NCBI GenBank assembly: GCA_016081115.2
Contig: JABTTQ020001742.1
Span: 248,001-312,000 of the forward strand
Reading direction: 5' to 3'
From: Rehmannia glutinosa
Taxonomy: Eukaryota > Streptophyta > Magnoliopsida > Lamiales > Orobanchaceae
Length of the DNA stretch: 64,000 bases
The notes under the pieces are model-generated. The model saw only the letters and a list, made by a program, of their open reading frames with translations. It made no database searches and was not told where the DNA came from. The position numbers and the translations under genes are program-made. Positions 12,433 to 23,579 of the stretch are shown piece by piece (the stretch's first letter is position 1; every line of letters starts with the position of its first letter).

Positions 12433-12649
12433 CTACATTATTACAAGAAAAAGAAGAAGATGACTTGGATTGGTTGAAGTTGTTGAGATGACTCAAGTCA
12501 AGCTGGTAGAGACCATGCTTCAGTTTGCCTTCCGAGAATTTGGTGGGAGAGTTTGTCCTTGACAAGACAACAGTCATGGTAAAACTCAATGAGTACATTG
12601 TTATCCTTGGGAAATTGGGAAATTGAAAGTATATTTTTAGTGATGTAAG

Positions 12650-12860
12650 GGACATAGAGTATGTTATTTAGAAGAAGAGATTTATTTGGTGTGACACAGG
12701 AAAGGAAGAAGAGCCTATTTTAGAAATAGATAAGGAAGAGCCATTACCTACAACAAGCTTGTCAGATCCTTGGTAGTCATATGCTTTGAGAGAGAGATTT
12801 TCTAACTCGGTTGTGACATGATTGGTGGCACCGCTGTCAAAATACCACCGAGTATCACAT
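12650..12860 (-). pseudogene. element C aspartic protease relic
   Basis: The minus-strand reading contains RWYFDSGATNHVT, with the catalytic DSG triad, followed by SDKLVVGNGSSLSI, the expected start of a Copia protease. It is cut from its gag by element A, which inserted at 12916. Confidence 0.8.
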
Positions 12861-12916
12861 TGTTAGATGAAGCATTAATCAAGAAACGGGTGAGGAAGAA
12901 GTAAGATAAGCTGCAT

Positions 12917-14101
12917 TGTTAGTCAGTGGCTACGATAATCTAGAGGGGGTGAATAGATTATGCCGATTTTTCACAAATCACCCTCTTTTCGAATCAACAA
13001 GTAAATGACAAGAATGTAAATGCGGAAATTAAACAACACTCGTTGATTTAAAGAGGTTCAACCCACCTAGGGCCTAATCCTCTACCACCCCAAGATATCT
13101 CAGGGATGGATTTCAAAAAGAAAAAAATTATTAATTACCACAATTAATACAACACCTTGAGGATCACCACAATCCTCTTACAACACCTTCAAGGAGATTA
13201 CCACAATCTTCCTTCACCACCTTTGAAGAGTACCACACTCTTCAAACACCTATCACCTAAATCACCCAAGTGTATTCTTACCACAAGAATACTCACAAGG
13301 ATGTCTTGTGTTGAATGATGGACAAAATTCAAGATTACAACTCTATGAAACCAATACAAAGATTGAGTGCAAGTGTAATCAAGAATCAAAAAGCCTAGAC
13401 CTCAAAGATGTGCAAGTGAAAGTACTTGGCTATTACAACAAGAATGTAAAAATGAAAGCTTGAACAATTTGCGATTTCTTGTTGTGTATTTTGCTTGTAT
13501 GTGTTGTGTCTTGTGTCTTCAATTCATCCTCTATTTATAGGAAGCTTCACCAACATAGGCTCCCAACATAGTCGCTCTATCTTCACTTTTGTCTACAAAA
13601 AGAAGATCACAAGATGTAGAAATATTGTACAAAATAGAAAAGCAAATCTTGTCATCACAGTTGCAACGGTTGAAATTTTCTTTGTCACAAAATAACAAAG
13701 GCGACCGGTTGCCCTGTTGAAGATTTCGACCGTTTTGAAAAAATAGTGCGATCCAGGTAGGGGTTGCGGGGGGTGCGACCGGTCGAGGTGGGGTGCGGCC
13801 GGTCGCTCTATGGCATGTGCGGCCGAGTCACCTTGACCGCGTTCTCCCTTCCTCTTTTTTAAGACTGTAAGTTCTGTTTCGATTTTCTAATCTTTAGGTA
13901 CCGGTCGACCACTTTGAGCGACCGGTCGACCGCCCCCTTTGAAATGTTGTCCGATTTTTTCAAAAATAAACTTCAAGAAATACTCCAAAAAATTAGTAAA
14001 AACATTTTAAATCATTTAGGAGTATTTGGACAACATTGTTTTGGTATAAAATCTTATTAAAACAAAATCATCAAAATCTTGATAAAAACATTTATCTAAC
14101 A
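12917..14101 (-). repeat. element A 3' LTR (1185 bp)
   Basis: Read on the minus strand it begins TGTTAGATAAATG and ends ...TGACTAACA. The TATA box (CTATAAATAG) lies at 13531-13540. A hairpin array with GTGGT loops lies at 13129-13292, and a GC-rich patch of GACCGGTCGA words at ~13704-13935. It differs from the 5' LTR by several indels, so the insertion is not recent. Confidence 0.92.
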
Positions 14102-15335
14102 AACTCCCCCTTTTTGATGATTTCAAACCAAAACAATTTTAGAAGGTCGATTTTAAAACAAAACAAATTTTCGGTCTTAAAACAATAATCAATTACAAAC
14201 AAGATACATCATAAGTACAAGCACACAAGGATAGGAGCAAAGATTTTTCAAAATCATTTTTGCACAAGCTCCCCCTATCAACATGCATATAAAGAACAAG
14301 TATACAAGCAACAACTAAAAGCTAAAAGCTTAGCTTTCACAACTTAAGCTTGAGTTCCATGAGCTTATAAGCTCCCCGCCACAAAACATCATTAGTCAAG
14401 CATAAAAGTCCACAATACATCAAATGGACTAAGCATTATTCACGAACTTATGGCTTTCAAGAGTCCTAGCTTATAGCTTTTCTTGCAAGCTTATTTTCGC
14501 TTCTTTGAGCGTATGAGCATTTTTCCTGTTTCTCCCCTTTGGAATCATCAAAAGAGTGTTAGCACGATAAAAACATCATATATTCATATCAAAGTGCGCA
14601 AATTTATCGATTTATCGAGCTTATTGAAAATAGAAGCTTAAATTCCAAGTAAAAGGGAAAAGTTGATCAATTGACTTGCAAAAGCTCATTTGATTGATAA
14701 AACATGATCTCTATAAACTTATATGACTTTTCAAATCGAGAGAATCACGTAGATGATGTATTTTTCATTGAAACATTTTTGTCGAACACTTGGCGTGCAT
14801 TGAATAAAACTAGAAGTATATAACGCCTTTGAAATTCATTTAAGCCAAAAATTTTCATCACCAATACAGATTCAAACAACATTCAATACATCATAAATAT
14901 TAAGCTCATCACATTCATATGAAACTAGCATCAAGAATTTTGCAAATAAGTTAAAATATCAAGGGTTCAACCCAATTGAGCAAATAGAGTAGAATTCTTA
15001 CCATTTATTCGGTAAAGATGAGCAATGATGATGATAATCGAGCTTAATGAAGTCCAAAATATAAAACATATGCAAGAAAATACATTTGAAGTGAAATTTT
15101 AGTGTATTTGGCGAAGGGGACGAAAAATAGACCAAATAAGCCATAATGGCCGAAATCAAGACGAACCGAATTTAACCAAAATTTGGTGACGAGCGCCGGT
15201 TATGGTTGAGGGCGACGGTTGCCCTCAACCTTCTCACCACTTGTTTTGATAAAATTTCCGAAATCCGAATTTTCAACCAAAAATCCGATTTTTTGCCCCT
15301 AAGTTTTAAAAACGTGCAAAATATAATCATAGACC
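14102..15335 (-). other. element A 3' non-coding region with repeated polypurine-like tracts
   Basis: No ORF of note. On the minus strand GGGGAG-type tracts occur at ~14104, ~14268, ~14370 and ~14532. Two are followed by AGCTTATAAGCT-like sequence. The matching region of element B (27115-28354) has the same layout. Confidence 0.6.
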
Positions 15336-18300
15336 TCATTCAATATGCATTATGCCTAACCGAGCTCGTATTGATGCAAAAGTCTCGGAAGTTAGCGGTT
15401 TAGTAAAAATGTCCGCTAATTGATCTTGAGATGGTACAAAAGATATCTCAATTTTTCGTTTTGAGACACAATCCCTTAGAAAATGATGTCGAATCTCAAT
15501 ATGTTTAGTACGGTTATGATGAACCGGGTTTTGAGCAATATTTATAGCGGATATGTTATCACAAAAGATAGGAACATTTTCAAAAGAACATTTATAATCC
15601 GCTAAAGTTTGTTTCATCCAAAGAAGTTGTGTACAACAAAATGCCGCGGAAATATATTCGGCCGGCCATTGAAAGTGAAACACAATTTTGTTTCTTTGAA
15701 AACCAAGATACTAGGCAATCGCTTAAAAATTGACATGATCAGGAAGTACTTTTCCGATCATCAATATTTCCGCATAGTCCAGAATCACTATAATCTTTAA
15801 GAGAAAAATTTTCATTCTTTGGATAAAATAAACCATATTGAATGGTGCCTTTCAAATATCAAAAAATCCTTTTAACGGCACTTAAATGAGATTCTTTGGG
15901 ATTGCTTTGAAAACGAGCGCATAGGCATACGGCATGAAGAATGTCCGTCTACTTGCGGTTAAATAAAGTAAACTACCAATCATACCTCGATATTTGGATT
16001 CATCAACCGACTTGCCTTTTTCATCTTTGTCTATCTTGACATTTGTTGCCATTGGTGTAGAGATAGTTCTTCCTTCTTCAATTCGAACTTCTTTAGAAGC
16101 TCTTTTGTATACTTTGATTGAGAAATGTATATTCCTTCTTGACATTGCTTAATTTGAAGTCCAAGGAAGAAGTTGAGCTCCCCATCATGCTCATTTCAAA
16201 TTCACCTTGCATTAACTTAGAAAATTTCTTGCACAAGAATTCATTAGTGGCACCAAAAATAATATCATCAACATAAATTTGCACTAATAAGCAATCTTGC
16301 CCTTTTTCAAAAACAAAGAGAGTAGTGTCAACTTTACCTCTTGTAAAACCATTTTGCAAAAGAAAAGAGCTAAGTCTATCATACCATGCACGGGGTGCTT
16401 GTTTCAAACCATACAAGGCCTTTTTAAGTCTATAAACATCATTAGGCCTAGAAAAATTTTCAAACCCGGAGGTTGTTTTACATAGACTTCTTCTTGAATA
16501 ATACCATTTAAAAATGCGGATTTTACATCCATTTGGTAAAGCTTGAAATTTTTAAAACAAGAATAGGCAAGTAAAATACGAATAGCTTCTAAACGTGCTA
16601 ATGGTGCAAATGTTTCATCATAATCGATACCTTCTTCTTGACAATAACCTTGAGCTACTAACCTTGCTTTGTTTGAACAATATTGCCTTGGTCATCGAGC
16701 TTGTTCGAAATACCCATTTTGTACCAATAATGGTTTGAGATGGAGGACAAGGTACTAATTCCCATACATCATTCCTTTCAAATTGATTCAACTCATCTTG
16801 CATTTCTAAAAACCAATCCTCATCTTCAATGGTTTCCTTAGCATTTTTAGGCTCTTTTTGAGATATAAGAGCTTTCTCGGCAAATTTTCCTCGAAGTCAT
16901 TACTTTATCAAGGGGATCACCAATAATAAGATCTTTTGGGTGATCTCCTTAAATTTTAATGCTACGGGAAGATTCAAGTATCACCTTTATCTTCTTGAGG
17001 AACACTTGAGCTTGAAGGTTGATCATCTTGAGTTTCATCTTGAACAATGGTTTCAACGATATCCTCTTCATCACTTTCATCATTTGGTATCCTTTCAACC
17101 CCTGAAGCTTCATTGAATTTGACATGGATAGATTCTTCAACAACCCCACTAGTCTTATTATAAACCCGATATGCTTTGCTCTTGATTGAATACCCCATAA
17201 ATATTCCTTCATCGGCCTTAGGATCAAGTTTGTCTAATTGATCCTTAGTATTCAAAATAAAACATTTACATCTAAATATTTTGAAATAACTAATATTTGG
17301 AGTTCTTCCTTTCCAAAGCTCATATGGAGTTTTATTCATTTTAGGACGAATATAAACTCGATTAATGACATAGCAAGCGTGTACTTACGGCTTCGGCCCA
17401 AAATATTTTGGAAGTGAAAATTCATTGAGCATGGACCGACTCATTTCTTGAAGTGTCCGATTCTTCCTTTCGCTACTCCATTTTGTTGAGGTGTCCTTGG
17501 AGCCGAAAAATTATGACTATATCCCTTGGTTTCACAAAAGACTCTAAATTCGCCGTCAAATTCTCCACCGATCACTTCGAATGGACTTAATAGTATATTC
17601 CTTTTCATTTTCAATGAGTCTACACAACTTAACAAACTCATTAACGACATCGCTTTTATTTGTAAGAAATAGAGCCCAAGTATATCTAGAAAAATCATCA
17701 ACTATAACAAAGGTGTAATGTTTTCCACTTAGACTTTCAGACCAATATCCCCATACAAATCAAGATGAAGCATTTGTAGGGGTTTGGTAGTGGAAATTTC
17801 ATTTTTGGGCTTAAAACTACTTTTAACTAATTTGTTCTTTTGACAAGTGTCACATAAGCCAAGATTTTCAAAATTCAATTTGGGTAGTCCTTTTACATGT
17901 TGGTTTTTGTAAATTGTTTGCAAATTTTGTATCCAACATGTCCAAGTCGCCTATGCCATAAGCTAGTTAAATCATTATTGGCGACAAGACAAGAAACATT
18001 TTGACTAACCAAATCACTTGTACAAATTTTGTAAAGATTGCCTTTTCTAATTGCTTCACAAATAATTTTATCATTTTTGGAGATAAGGCATTTTTCTTTA
18101 TTAAAAACAACATTATAATTTGAGTCACAAAGTTGGCTAACACTTATCAAATTGAACTTAAGCCCTTCTACTAAGAGAACATTACTAAGAGAGAAAGAAG
18201 AGTTACCAATTTCTCCATTTCCAAGAATTCTTCCTTTGCCATTGCCGAACATGACCATACCTCTTCTTGGAGCTTGATGTTGGTAAAAGTTCTCTCTTCC

Positions 18301-18351
18301 GGTCATATGGCGCGAACATCCATTGTCCACGAGCCATTTTGAATCTTCCAT
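15336..18351 (-). pseudogene. element A pol: protease, integrase, reverse transcriptase, RNase H
   Basis: In order on the minus strand: protease (~18351; motif VDNGCSRHMTG, where the catalytic triad reads DNG instead of DSG or DTG); GAG-pre-integrase (LWHRRLGH, ~17965); integrase with its CDTC zinc pair (~17850) and the catalytic LHLDLYGD (~17755), then TPQQNGVA (~17490); the integrase tail (MNKTPYELWKGR, 17339 on); RT starting NQFERNDVWELVP (~16785), with YGLKQAPRAWYDRL (~16410) and YVDD at 16264-16275; RNase H with FCDNISAI (~15560) and the terminal LADIFTKPL (~15385). Frameshifts between these blocks break the polyprotein. Domain order is typical of Copia and unlike Gypsy. Confidence 0.92.
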
Positions 18352-18364
18352 TGTTGTTATAGCC

Positions 18365-19983
18365 CCTATAACCTACAAAGGAATTATTTTTAGGTACCCT
18401 ATAATTTTGGGGTCCATGGGGTTAGCCTTGAGACCTTTAGGTCTCCAATAATAGCTAAAATTATTCTTCAAGTTACAATTGCTAGCATAGTGTCCATTCT
18501 TACCACAATAAAAACAAGTAATAATACGAGGACTACTAGCACGCACAAAGGTTGGACCTTGGTCTTTTTCTTAAAAGCATTTTGAAAAGGTTTATAACAA
18601 GTCCTAATTTAGAATGCTCACCTCTTTGTGCATCTAAAATTTTTGTGATTTTATCCGTACTTAAATTGAATCGATGCACATCCTTTTTCAAATTTTCAAT
18701 ATCGTTTGTGAGCGTTTGTTTTTCGGTTTCAAGAGTACGAACCATAGTAAGAGTAATAGCATGAGCTTTATCAAGAGAGTCATAAGAAGTAAATAATTTA
18801 TCCTTTTCTAGTTTAAGCTCTTTATGCTCCTTTTTCAAATTCTTGTATTTAACAATCAAATTTTGAAACTCATTTTGCAATTCATCAAAATCACATTGTA
18901 ATTCATCAACTAGGGAAGAAGATGAAGCATTAGAGCGTACCTCGGTATTTTCATCGTCTATGGCCATAAGACCATGTTCGATTCTCCTTCCTCGCTTCGG
19001 TTGTTTCAAGTAATTCATCCCAAGTTTTGACGTCCGCATTTAACGCCTTCTTTTTCGGAAAAGACTTTTTCTTCTTTTGTTCCTCTTCCGCTAATTTTGG
19101 GCAATCGGCTATGTAGTGTCTGGATTTTCCGCATTTGAAGCAAGAATTGTCTCTTGGCTTTCTTGCTTTATTTTTGTTTACAAATTTTGCAAATTTTCTA
19201 ACAAGAGAGCCGCTTTCTTCATCATCCTCATCACTAGCATAATAAACATTATTAGAAGAAGATGCTAGGCCTTTAATAATATTTTGCGTGCACCCGATTT
19301 AGAGGTGGATGGTTGAGAATTTTTCTCTCCTTGAGATATACTTCATAAATGAGGAGGTTCCCAATGAGCTCATCAAACTTGAGTGTCTCAAGATTTTGAG
19401 CTTCCGTGATTGCCGTCACCTTTTCGGACCATGAGCCGGGAAGGGCGTTTAATACCTTGGTCACCTTGTCTTCTTCGGAGATGACCTTTCCAAGAGCCAC
19501 AAGAGGATTGACAATGTTGTCAAGCCTTTCCACCATTTTTGATATGCTTTCACCATCATGCATATTGAAATTTTCAAAGTCTTTCACAAGCATTGTTTTT
19601 CTTGCTTGCTTTACTTTCTTTGTGCCCTCATAAATGGTTTCTAATTTTTCCCAAACTTCATGTGCCGACCGTATGCCTCTTATGCGATTATATTCGGTGG
19701 CGGTAAGAGAGCAATGTAAAATATTTAAGGCCTTACCATTTAGAGAGAAAACCTTCTTGTCATTTTCATCGTACTCCTTGAATGGCTTGGGAGTAGTGGT
19801 ACCATCCTCCAATTTTGTTGTTGGTTGAGCAACTCCTTCAATGACCACATTCCAAATATCAAATCCGCATCCTTGTAGAAAGCACTCCATGCGGTCTTTC
19901 CAAAATGCGTAGTTGTTGGCGTCGAATAGTGGTGGCTTGTTGGTGGAGGCGCCGGTGGTGAGATAAGCTTCATTCGTAGCCAT
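18365..19983 (-). pseudogene. element A gag (UBN2 type, two zinc knuckles)
   Basis: The start at 19983 (MATNEAYLTTG) lies just inside the PBS. The N-terminal ~230 residues are a UBN2-type Copia gag (FWKDRMECFLQGCGFDIW...SLTATEYNRI...WEKLETIYEG). The first CCHC knuckle, CFKCGKSRHYIADC, lies at ~19101-19142. A coiled coil (LQNEFQNLIVKYKNLKKEHK; 18964-18600) follows, then a second knuckle, CFYCGKNGHYASNC, at ~18477-18518. Frameshifts near 19270 and 18540 interrupt it. Gag would form the virus-like particle that packages element RNA. Confidence 0.88.
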
Positions 19984-20026
19984 GGATCTTTCCTCTTTAC
20001 TCGGAACGAGCTTAGCCAAAGAGTTT

Positions 20027-20039
20027 GGCTCTGATACCA
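20027..20039 (-). other. element A primer-binding site (tRNA-iMet)
   Basis: On the minus strand TGGTATCAGAGCC is complementary to the 3' end of initiator tRNA-Met. It lies two bases inside the 5' LTR. Confidence 0.95.
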
Positions 20040-20041
20040 CT

Positions 20042-21170
20042 TGTTAGTCCAAGTGGCTACGATAATCTAGAGGGGGGGTGAATAGATTATGCCGATTTTT
20101 CGCAAATCACCCTTTTTTCGAATAAACAAGTAAATGACAAGAATGTAAATGCGGAAATTAAACAACACTCGTTGATTTAAAGAGGTTCAACCCACCTAGG
20201 GCTAATCCTCTACCACCCCAAGTATCTCAGGGATGGATTTCAAAAAGAAAATTTTTTTATTAATTACCACAATTAATACAACACCTTGAGGATCACCACA
20301 ATCCTCTTACAACACCTTCAAGGAGATTACCACAATCTTCCTTCACCACCTTTGAAGAGTACCACACTCTTCAAACACCTATCACCTAAATCACCCAAGT
20401 GTATTCTTACCACAAGAATACTCACAAGGATGTCTTGTGTTGAATGATGGACAAAATTCAAGATTACAACTCTATGAAACCAATACAAAGATTGAGTGCA
20501 AGTGTAATCAAGAATCAAAAAGCCTAGACCTCAAAGATGTGCAAGTGAAAGTACTTAGGCTATTACAACAAGAATGTAAAAATGAAAGCTTGAACAATTT
20601 TTGATTTCTTGTTGTGTATTTTGCTTGTATGTGTTGTGTCTTGTGTCTTCAATTCATCCTCTATTTATAGGGAAGCTTCACCAACATAGGCTCCTCTATC
20701 TTCACTTTTGTCTACAAAAAGAAGATCACAAGATGTAGAAATATTGTACAAAATAGAAAAGCAAATCTTGCTGTCACAGATTGCAACGGTTGAAATTTTG
20801 CTGTCACAAAATAACAAAGGGCGACCGGTTGCCCTGTTGAAGATTTCGACCGTTTTGAAAAAATAGTGCGATCCAGTAGAGGTTGCGGGAAGTGCGACCG
20901 GCCGACCTCACCCTTGACCGGTCCCCCCTCTTTTTTAAGACTGTAAGTTCTGTTTCGATTTTCTAATCTTCGTGGGTCGACCACTTTGGCGACCGGTCGA
21001 CCGCCCCTTTGAAATGTTGTCCGATTTTTTCAAAAATAAACTTCAAGAAATACTCCAAAAATTAGTAAAAACATTTTAAATCATTTAGGAGTATTTGGAC
21101 AACATTGTTTTGGTATAAAATCTTATTAAAACAAAATCATCAAAATCTTGATAAAAACATTTATCTAACA
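20042..21170 (-). repeat. element A 5' LTR (1129 bp)
   Basis: TG...CA ends. The TATA box lies at 20661-20670 (minus strand). The hairpin array at 20258-20421 matches the 3' LTR copy at a constant offset of 7129. The GC-rich GACCGGTC patch lies at ~20820-21003. Confidence 0.93.
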
Positions 21171-21175
21171 TGCAT

Positions 21176-22085
21176 ATTTTGAGAACCACTAGGAGTAGAT
21201 GATGCAGAGTTGGAGCCAAACCGAGAAGTGTTTTGTTGTCCTTGAAAACTAATATCAAACCTTATGTAGCATTTTAAGGCAACATGACTTGTTTTGCCAC
21301 ACAATTGGCAAGAAGGCTTCCCATTGCCACGAGAACCGTTGAAAAAGCGACAACCACGTCCACAACCTCTATTGAACCTTCCACCACCTCTCATTTGATT
21401 GTAAGCAACATGTGCAATAGGGGAAAATTTGAGCGGATCCATAAGCAACATTAAAAATTACGAATTTCTTTGTAGTATTGTTTTGTAGCCTTAGCTCATG
21501 AGTTTGCAAGGCAAATTGAACATCCTGTAATGTAAGAGATTCAACTCTAGAAGTGAGATTTACAACCACCGATTCATACTCGCACCCGGACCTCCAAGTA
21601 TATACAAAGATTCATCATCTCGAGATTATGTGTCCAATTGAATTTAAATCATCGCCTAAACTGCGTAGTTAGTATGTACGTATCAATACTCAAGTCGCCT
21701 TTCTTAAGAGTTTGTAGCATCAATCTTAATCGCATTGCTCTAGCTTTTGTTTGTGTGTGAAAGATGGTGGATAAAACACTCCAAACCTCATGTGCGGATC
21801 GACAATGGGCCGAGGTAACCTAACATAGATTCACCGATCGAAGAAAAGCGGCCGGCTAAGGAGAAATTGATCCTTCCTCATCCAGGTTTAAGTATTCAAC
21901 ACTAATCTGCAGATTGGTTGAAGAACTTGCCTCAAGATGCGAGGAATATATGTACCAAACAAAATATTTTCAAATCCATAGGCTCTAATCAGAGAAAGCA
22001 CTTGTAATTTCCAAGAATTGAAGTTGTTTCTATCCAATCGCAGAGTCATCGAAGGAAAATGCGGAATTGTGCTGGTAATAATGGA
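21176..22085 (-). pseudogene. element C gag relic with CCHC knuckle
   Basis: The minus-strand reading holds a perfect CX2CX4HX4C knuckle, CQLCGKTSHVALKC (~21285-21326), preceded by a glycine/arginine-rich GGGRFNRGCGRG stretch, as in RE1-type gag. Further upstream gag sequence is frameshifted and reaches 22085. There element B inserted; the N-terminal leader resumes at 29801-29904. Confidence 0.8.
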
Positions 22086-22090
22086 GGAAT

Positions 22091-23556
22091 TGTTTGATAC
22101 ATGTTTTTATCTTAATTTTGATGATTTTATTTTTACACCAAAACAATGTTTTTAATTGTTGTCCAAATACTCCTAAATGATTTAAAATGGTTTTAATATT
22201 TTCCGGAGTATTTCTTCAAGTTTTATTTTTGATAAAATTGGACAACACTTTTAATGATTTTATGTTTATAAGTTTTTACTTCAAAACAAGGTTCCTAAAT
22301 GTTGTCTAAATACTCCCGATTGGTTTAAAATGTTTTTACTAAATTTTTGGAGTATTTATTGAGTTTTATTTTTGACTAAAATCGGATAATTTATGTCTCG
22401 AGGTCGACTGGTCGTCAGAGAGGACAACCCGTACCTAAAGATGAATTTTGGAATAGAAAATGAGACGGAGGAAAATTGGCGGTCGACCTTGGTCGACTCA
22501 TGCGTCGACCCGTCGACCGACCGGTACATGGGCGTATTATTAAAACAGAACTTGCATTCTCTTAAAATCCATGAGGGGGAGCGGTTGGGGTGATGGTCGA
22601 CCGGTCAAGGTCTATGTCGACCTGTCACCCCTTGTAAATTTGCTGTGTTCTTTTCTTTTCTCTTACGATCGCGCGACCGTCGCTCCCTATCCTTTGATAG
22701 CAAAATTCGACCATTTGACATGAGACATATTTTCCTTAAATTGTGGGATTGATTTCTAACAGCTATATTCTTGATTTTAATTGTATTTTTCTGTAGATTT
22801 TCAATCCCCAAGAGGAGCCTATGCTTGATCAATCATCTCCTACAAATAGAAGAATTTTGGAGCAACCAATACAACAATTGAGAAACAACACAACAAGATA
22901 CACTTCAAGCAAATATTTGTTCTTCATAGTTATTATACTTGTTGTAATTTTGCCTAGTTTATCACTTTCACATCCTTGAGGTCTAGGCTATTCTTGATTA
23001 CACTTGCACTCAATTGTATAATTCATTATCGAGTTGTAATCTTGAATTTTTGGGTTATCATTCAACACAAGATATCCTTGTGAGTGTTCTTGTGGTAAGA
23101 ACACACTTGGGTGATCTAGGTGTTAGGTGTAAGAAGATTGTGGTAATCTTCTTGTTGAGGTGTTGAAGAATTTGGTATTCTTCAAGGTTGAAGATTGTGG
23201 TAATCTTCACAAGGTGCCGTTGAAGATTGTGGTAATCTTCAAGAGAGATTGTGGTAATCTCAAAGGTGGTGTTGAAGAAGAGTGTGGTGCTCTTCAAGGT
23301 GTTGTAAGTTGAGTTTGTATTAATTTTGGTAATTAATAAAAAAAAATTTCTTTTTGAAATCCATCCCGGATATACTGGGGTGGTAGAGGATTAGGCCCTA
23401 GGTGGGTTGAACCTCTATAAATCGACGTGTGTTGTTTACATTCCGCACCTTTATTATTGTCTTTGAGCATTCGGTTCGAAAAAGAGGGTAAAATCGAAAA
23501 GATGGAGATAATCTATTCACCCCCCCTCTAGATTATCGTAGCCGCTTGGACTTACA
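22091..23556 (+). repeat. element B 5' LTR (1466 bp)
   Basis: It starts TGTTTGATAC and ends CTTACA. The TATA position reads TACAAATAG at 22841-22849, against TATAAATAG in the 3' LTR, which should weaken this promoter. Eight hairpins lie at 23084-23338. GC-rich GACCGGTC-type words lie at ~22400-22625. Confidence 0.93.
23084..23338 (+). repeat. array of eight hairpins with GTGGT/TTGGT loops
   Basis: Hairpins lie at 23084-23104, 23131-23153, 23163-23185, 23189-23209, 23220-23242, 23245-23261, 23277-23295 and 23318-23338. Stems are 6-9 bp, fully paired apart from one G-U. The loop is GTGGT in six and TTGGT in two. Stem sequences differ (for example GTGTTCTT/AAGAACAC, GAAGAAT/ATTCTTC, GAGATT/AATCTC), and both arms change together. 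The array recurs in the 3' LTR at 29328-29581. Confidence 0.85.
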
Positions 23557-23558
23557 AG

Positions 23559-23572
23559 TGGTATCGTGAGCC
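23559..23572 (+). other. element B primer-binding site
   Basis: TGGTATCGTGAGCC is the iMet primer-binding site TGGTATCAGAGCC with a small change, located two bases after the LTR. Confidence 0.8.
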
Positions 23573-23579
23573 AAACTCT

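Larger units (their letters stand above)
12917..21170 (-). mobile_element. Copia element A (SIRE-like layout), complete with perfect TSD
   Basis: The LTRs are 12917-14101 and 20042-21170, both TG...CA. The TSD tgcat is perfect (12912-12916 and 21171-21175). A perfect iMet PBS lies at 20027-20039 (TGGTATCAGAGCC on the minus strand), and the polypurine tract (CAAAAAGGGGGAG on the minus strand) at ~14104-14116. It encodes gag, protease, integrase, RT and RNase H in Copia order, all on the minus strand and with several frameshifts. A ~1.2 kb non-coding tail lies between RNase H and the 3' LTR. Confidence 0.93.

Noticed and set aside
23127..23300. CRISPR-like or simple tandem repeat reading of the LTR hairpin array
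   Set aside because: Eukaryotic context, irregular spacing and co-varying stems. It is better described as a hairpin series.
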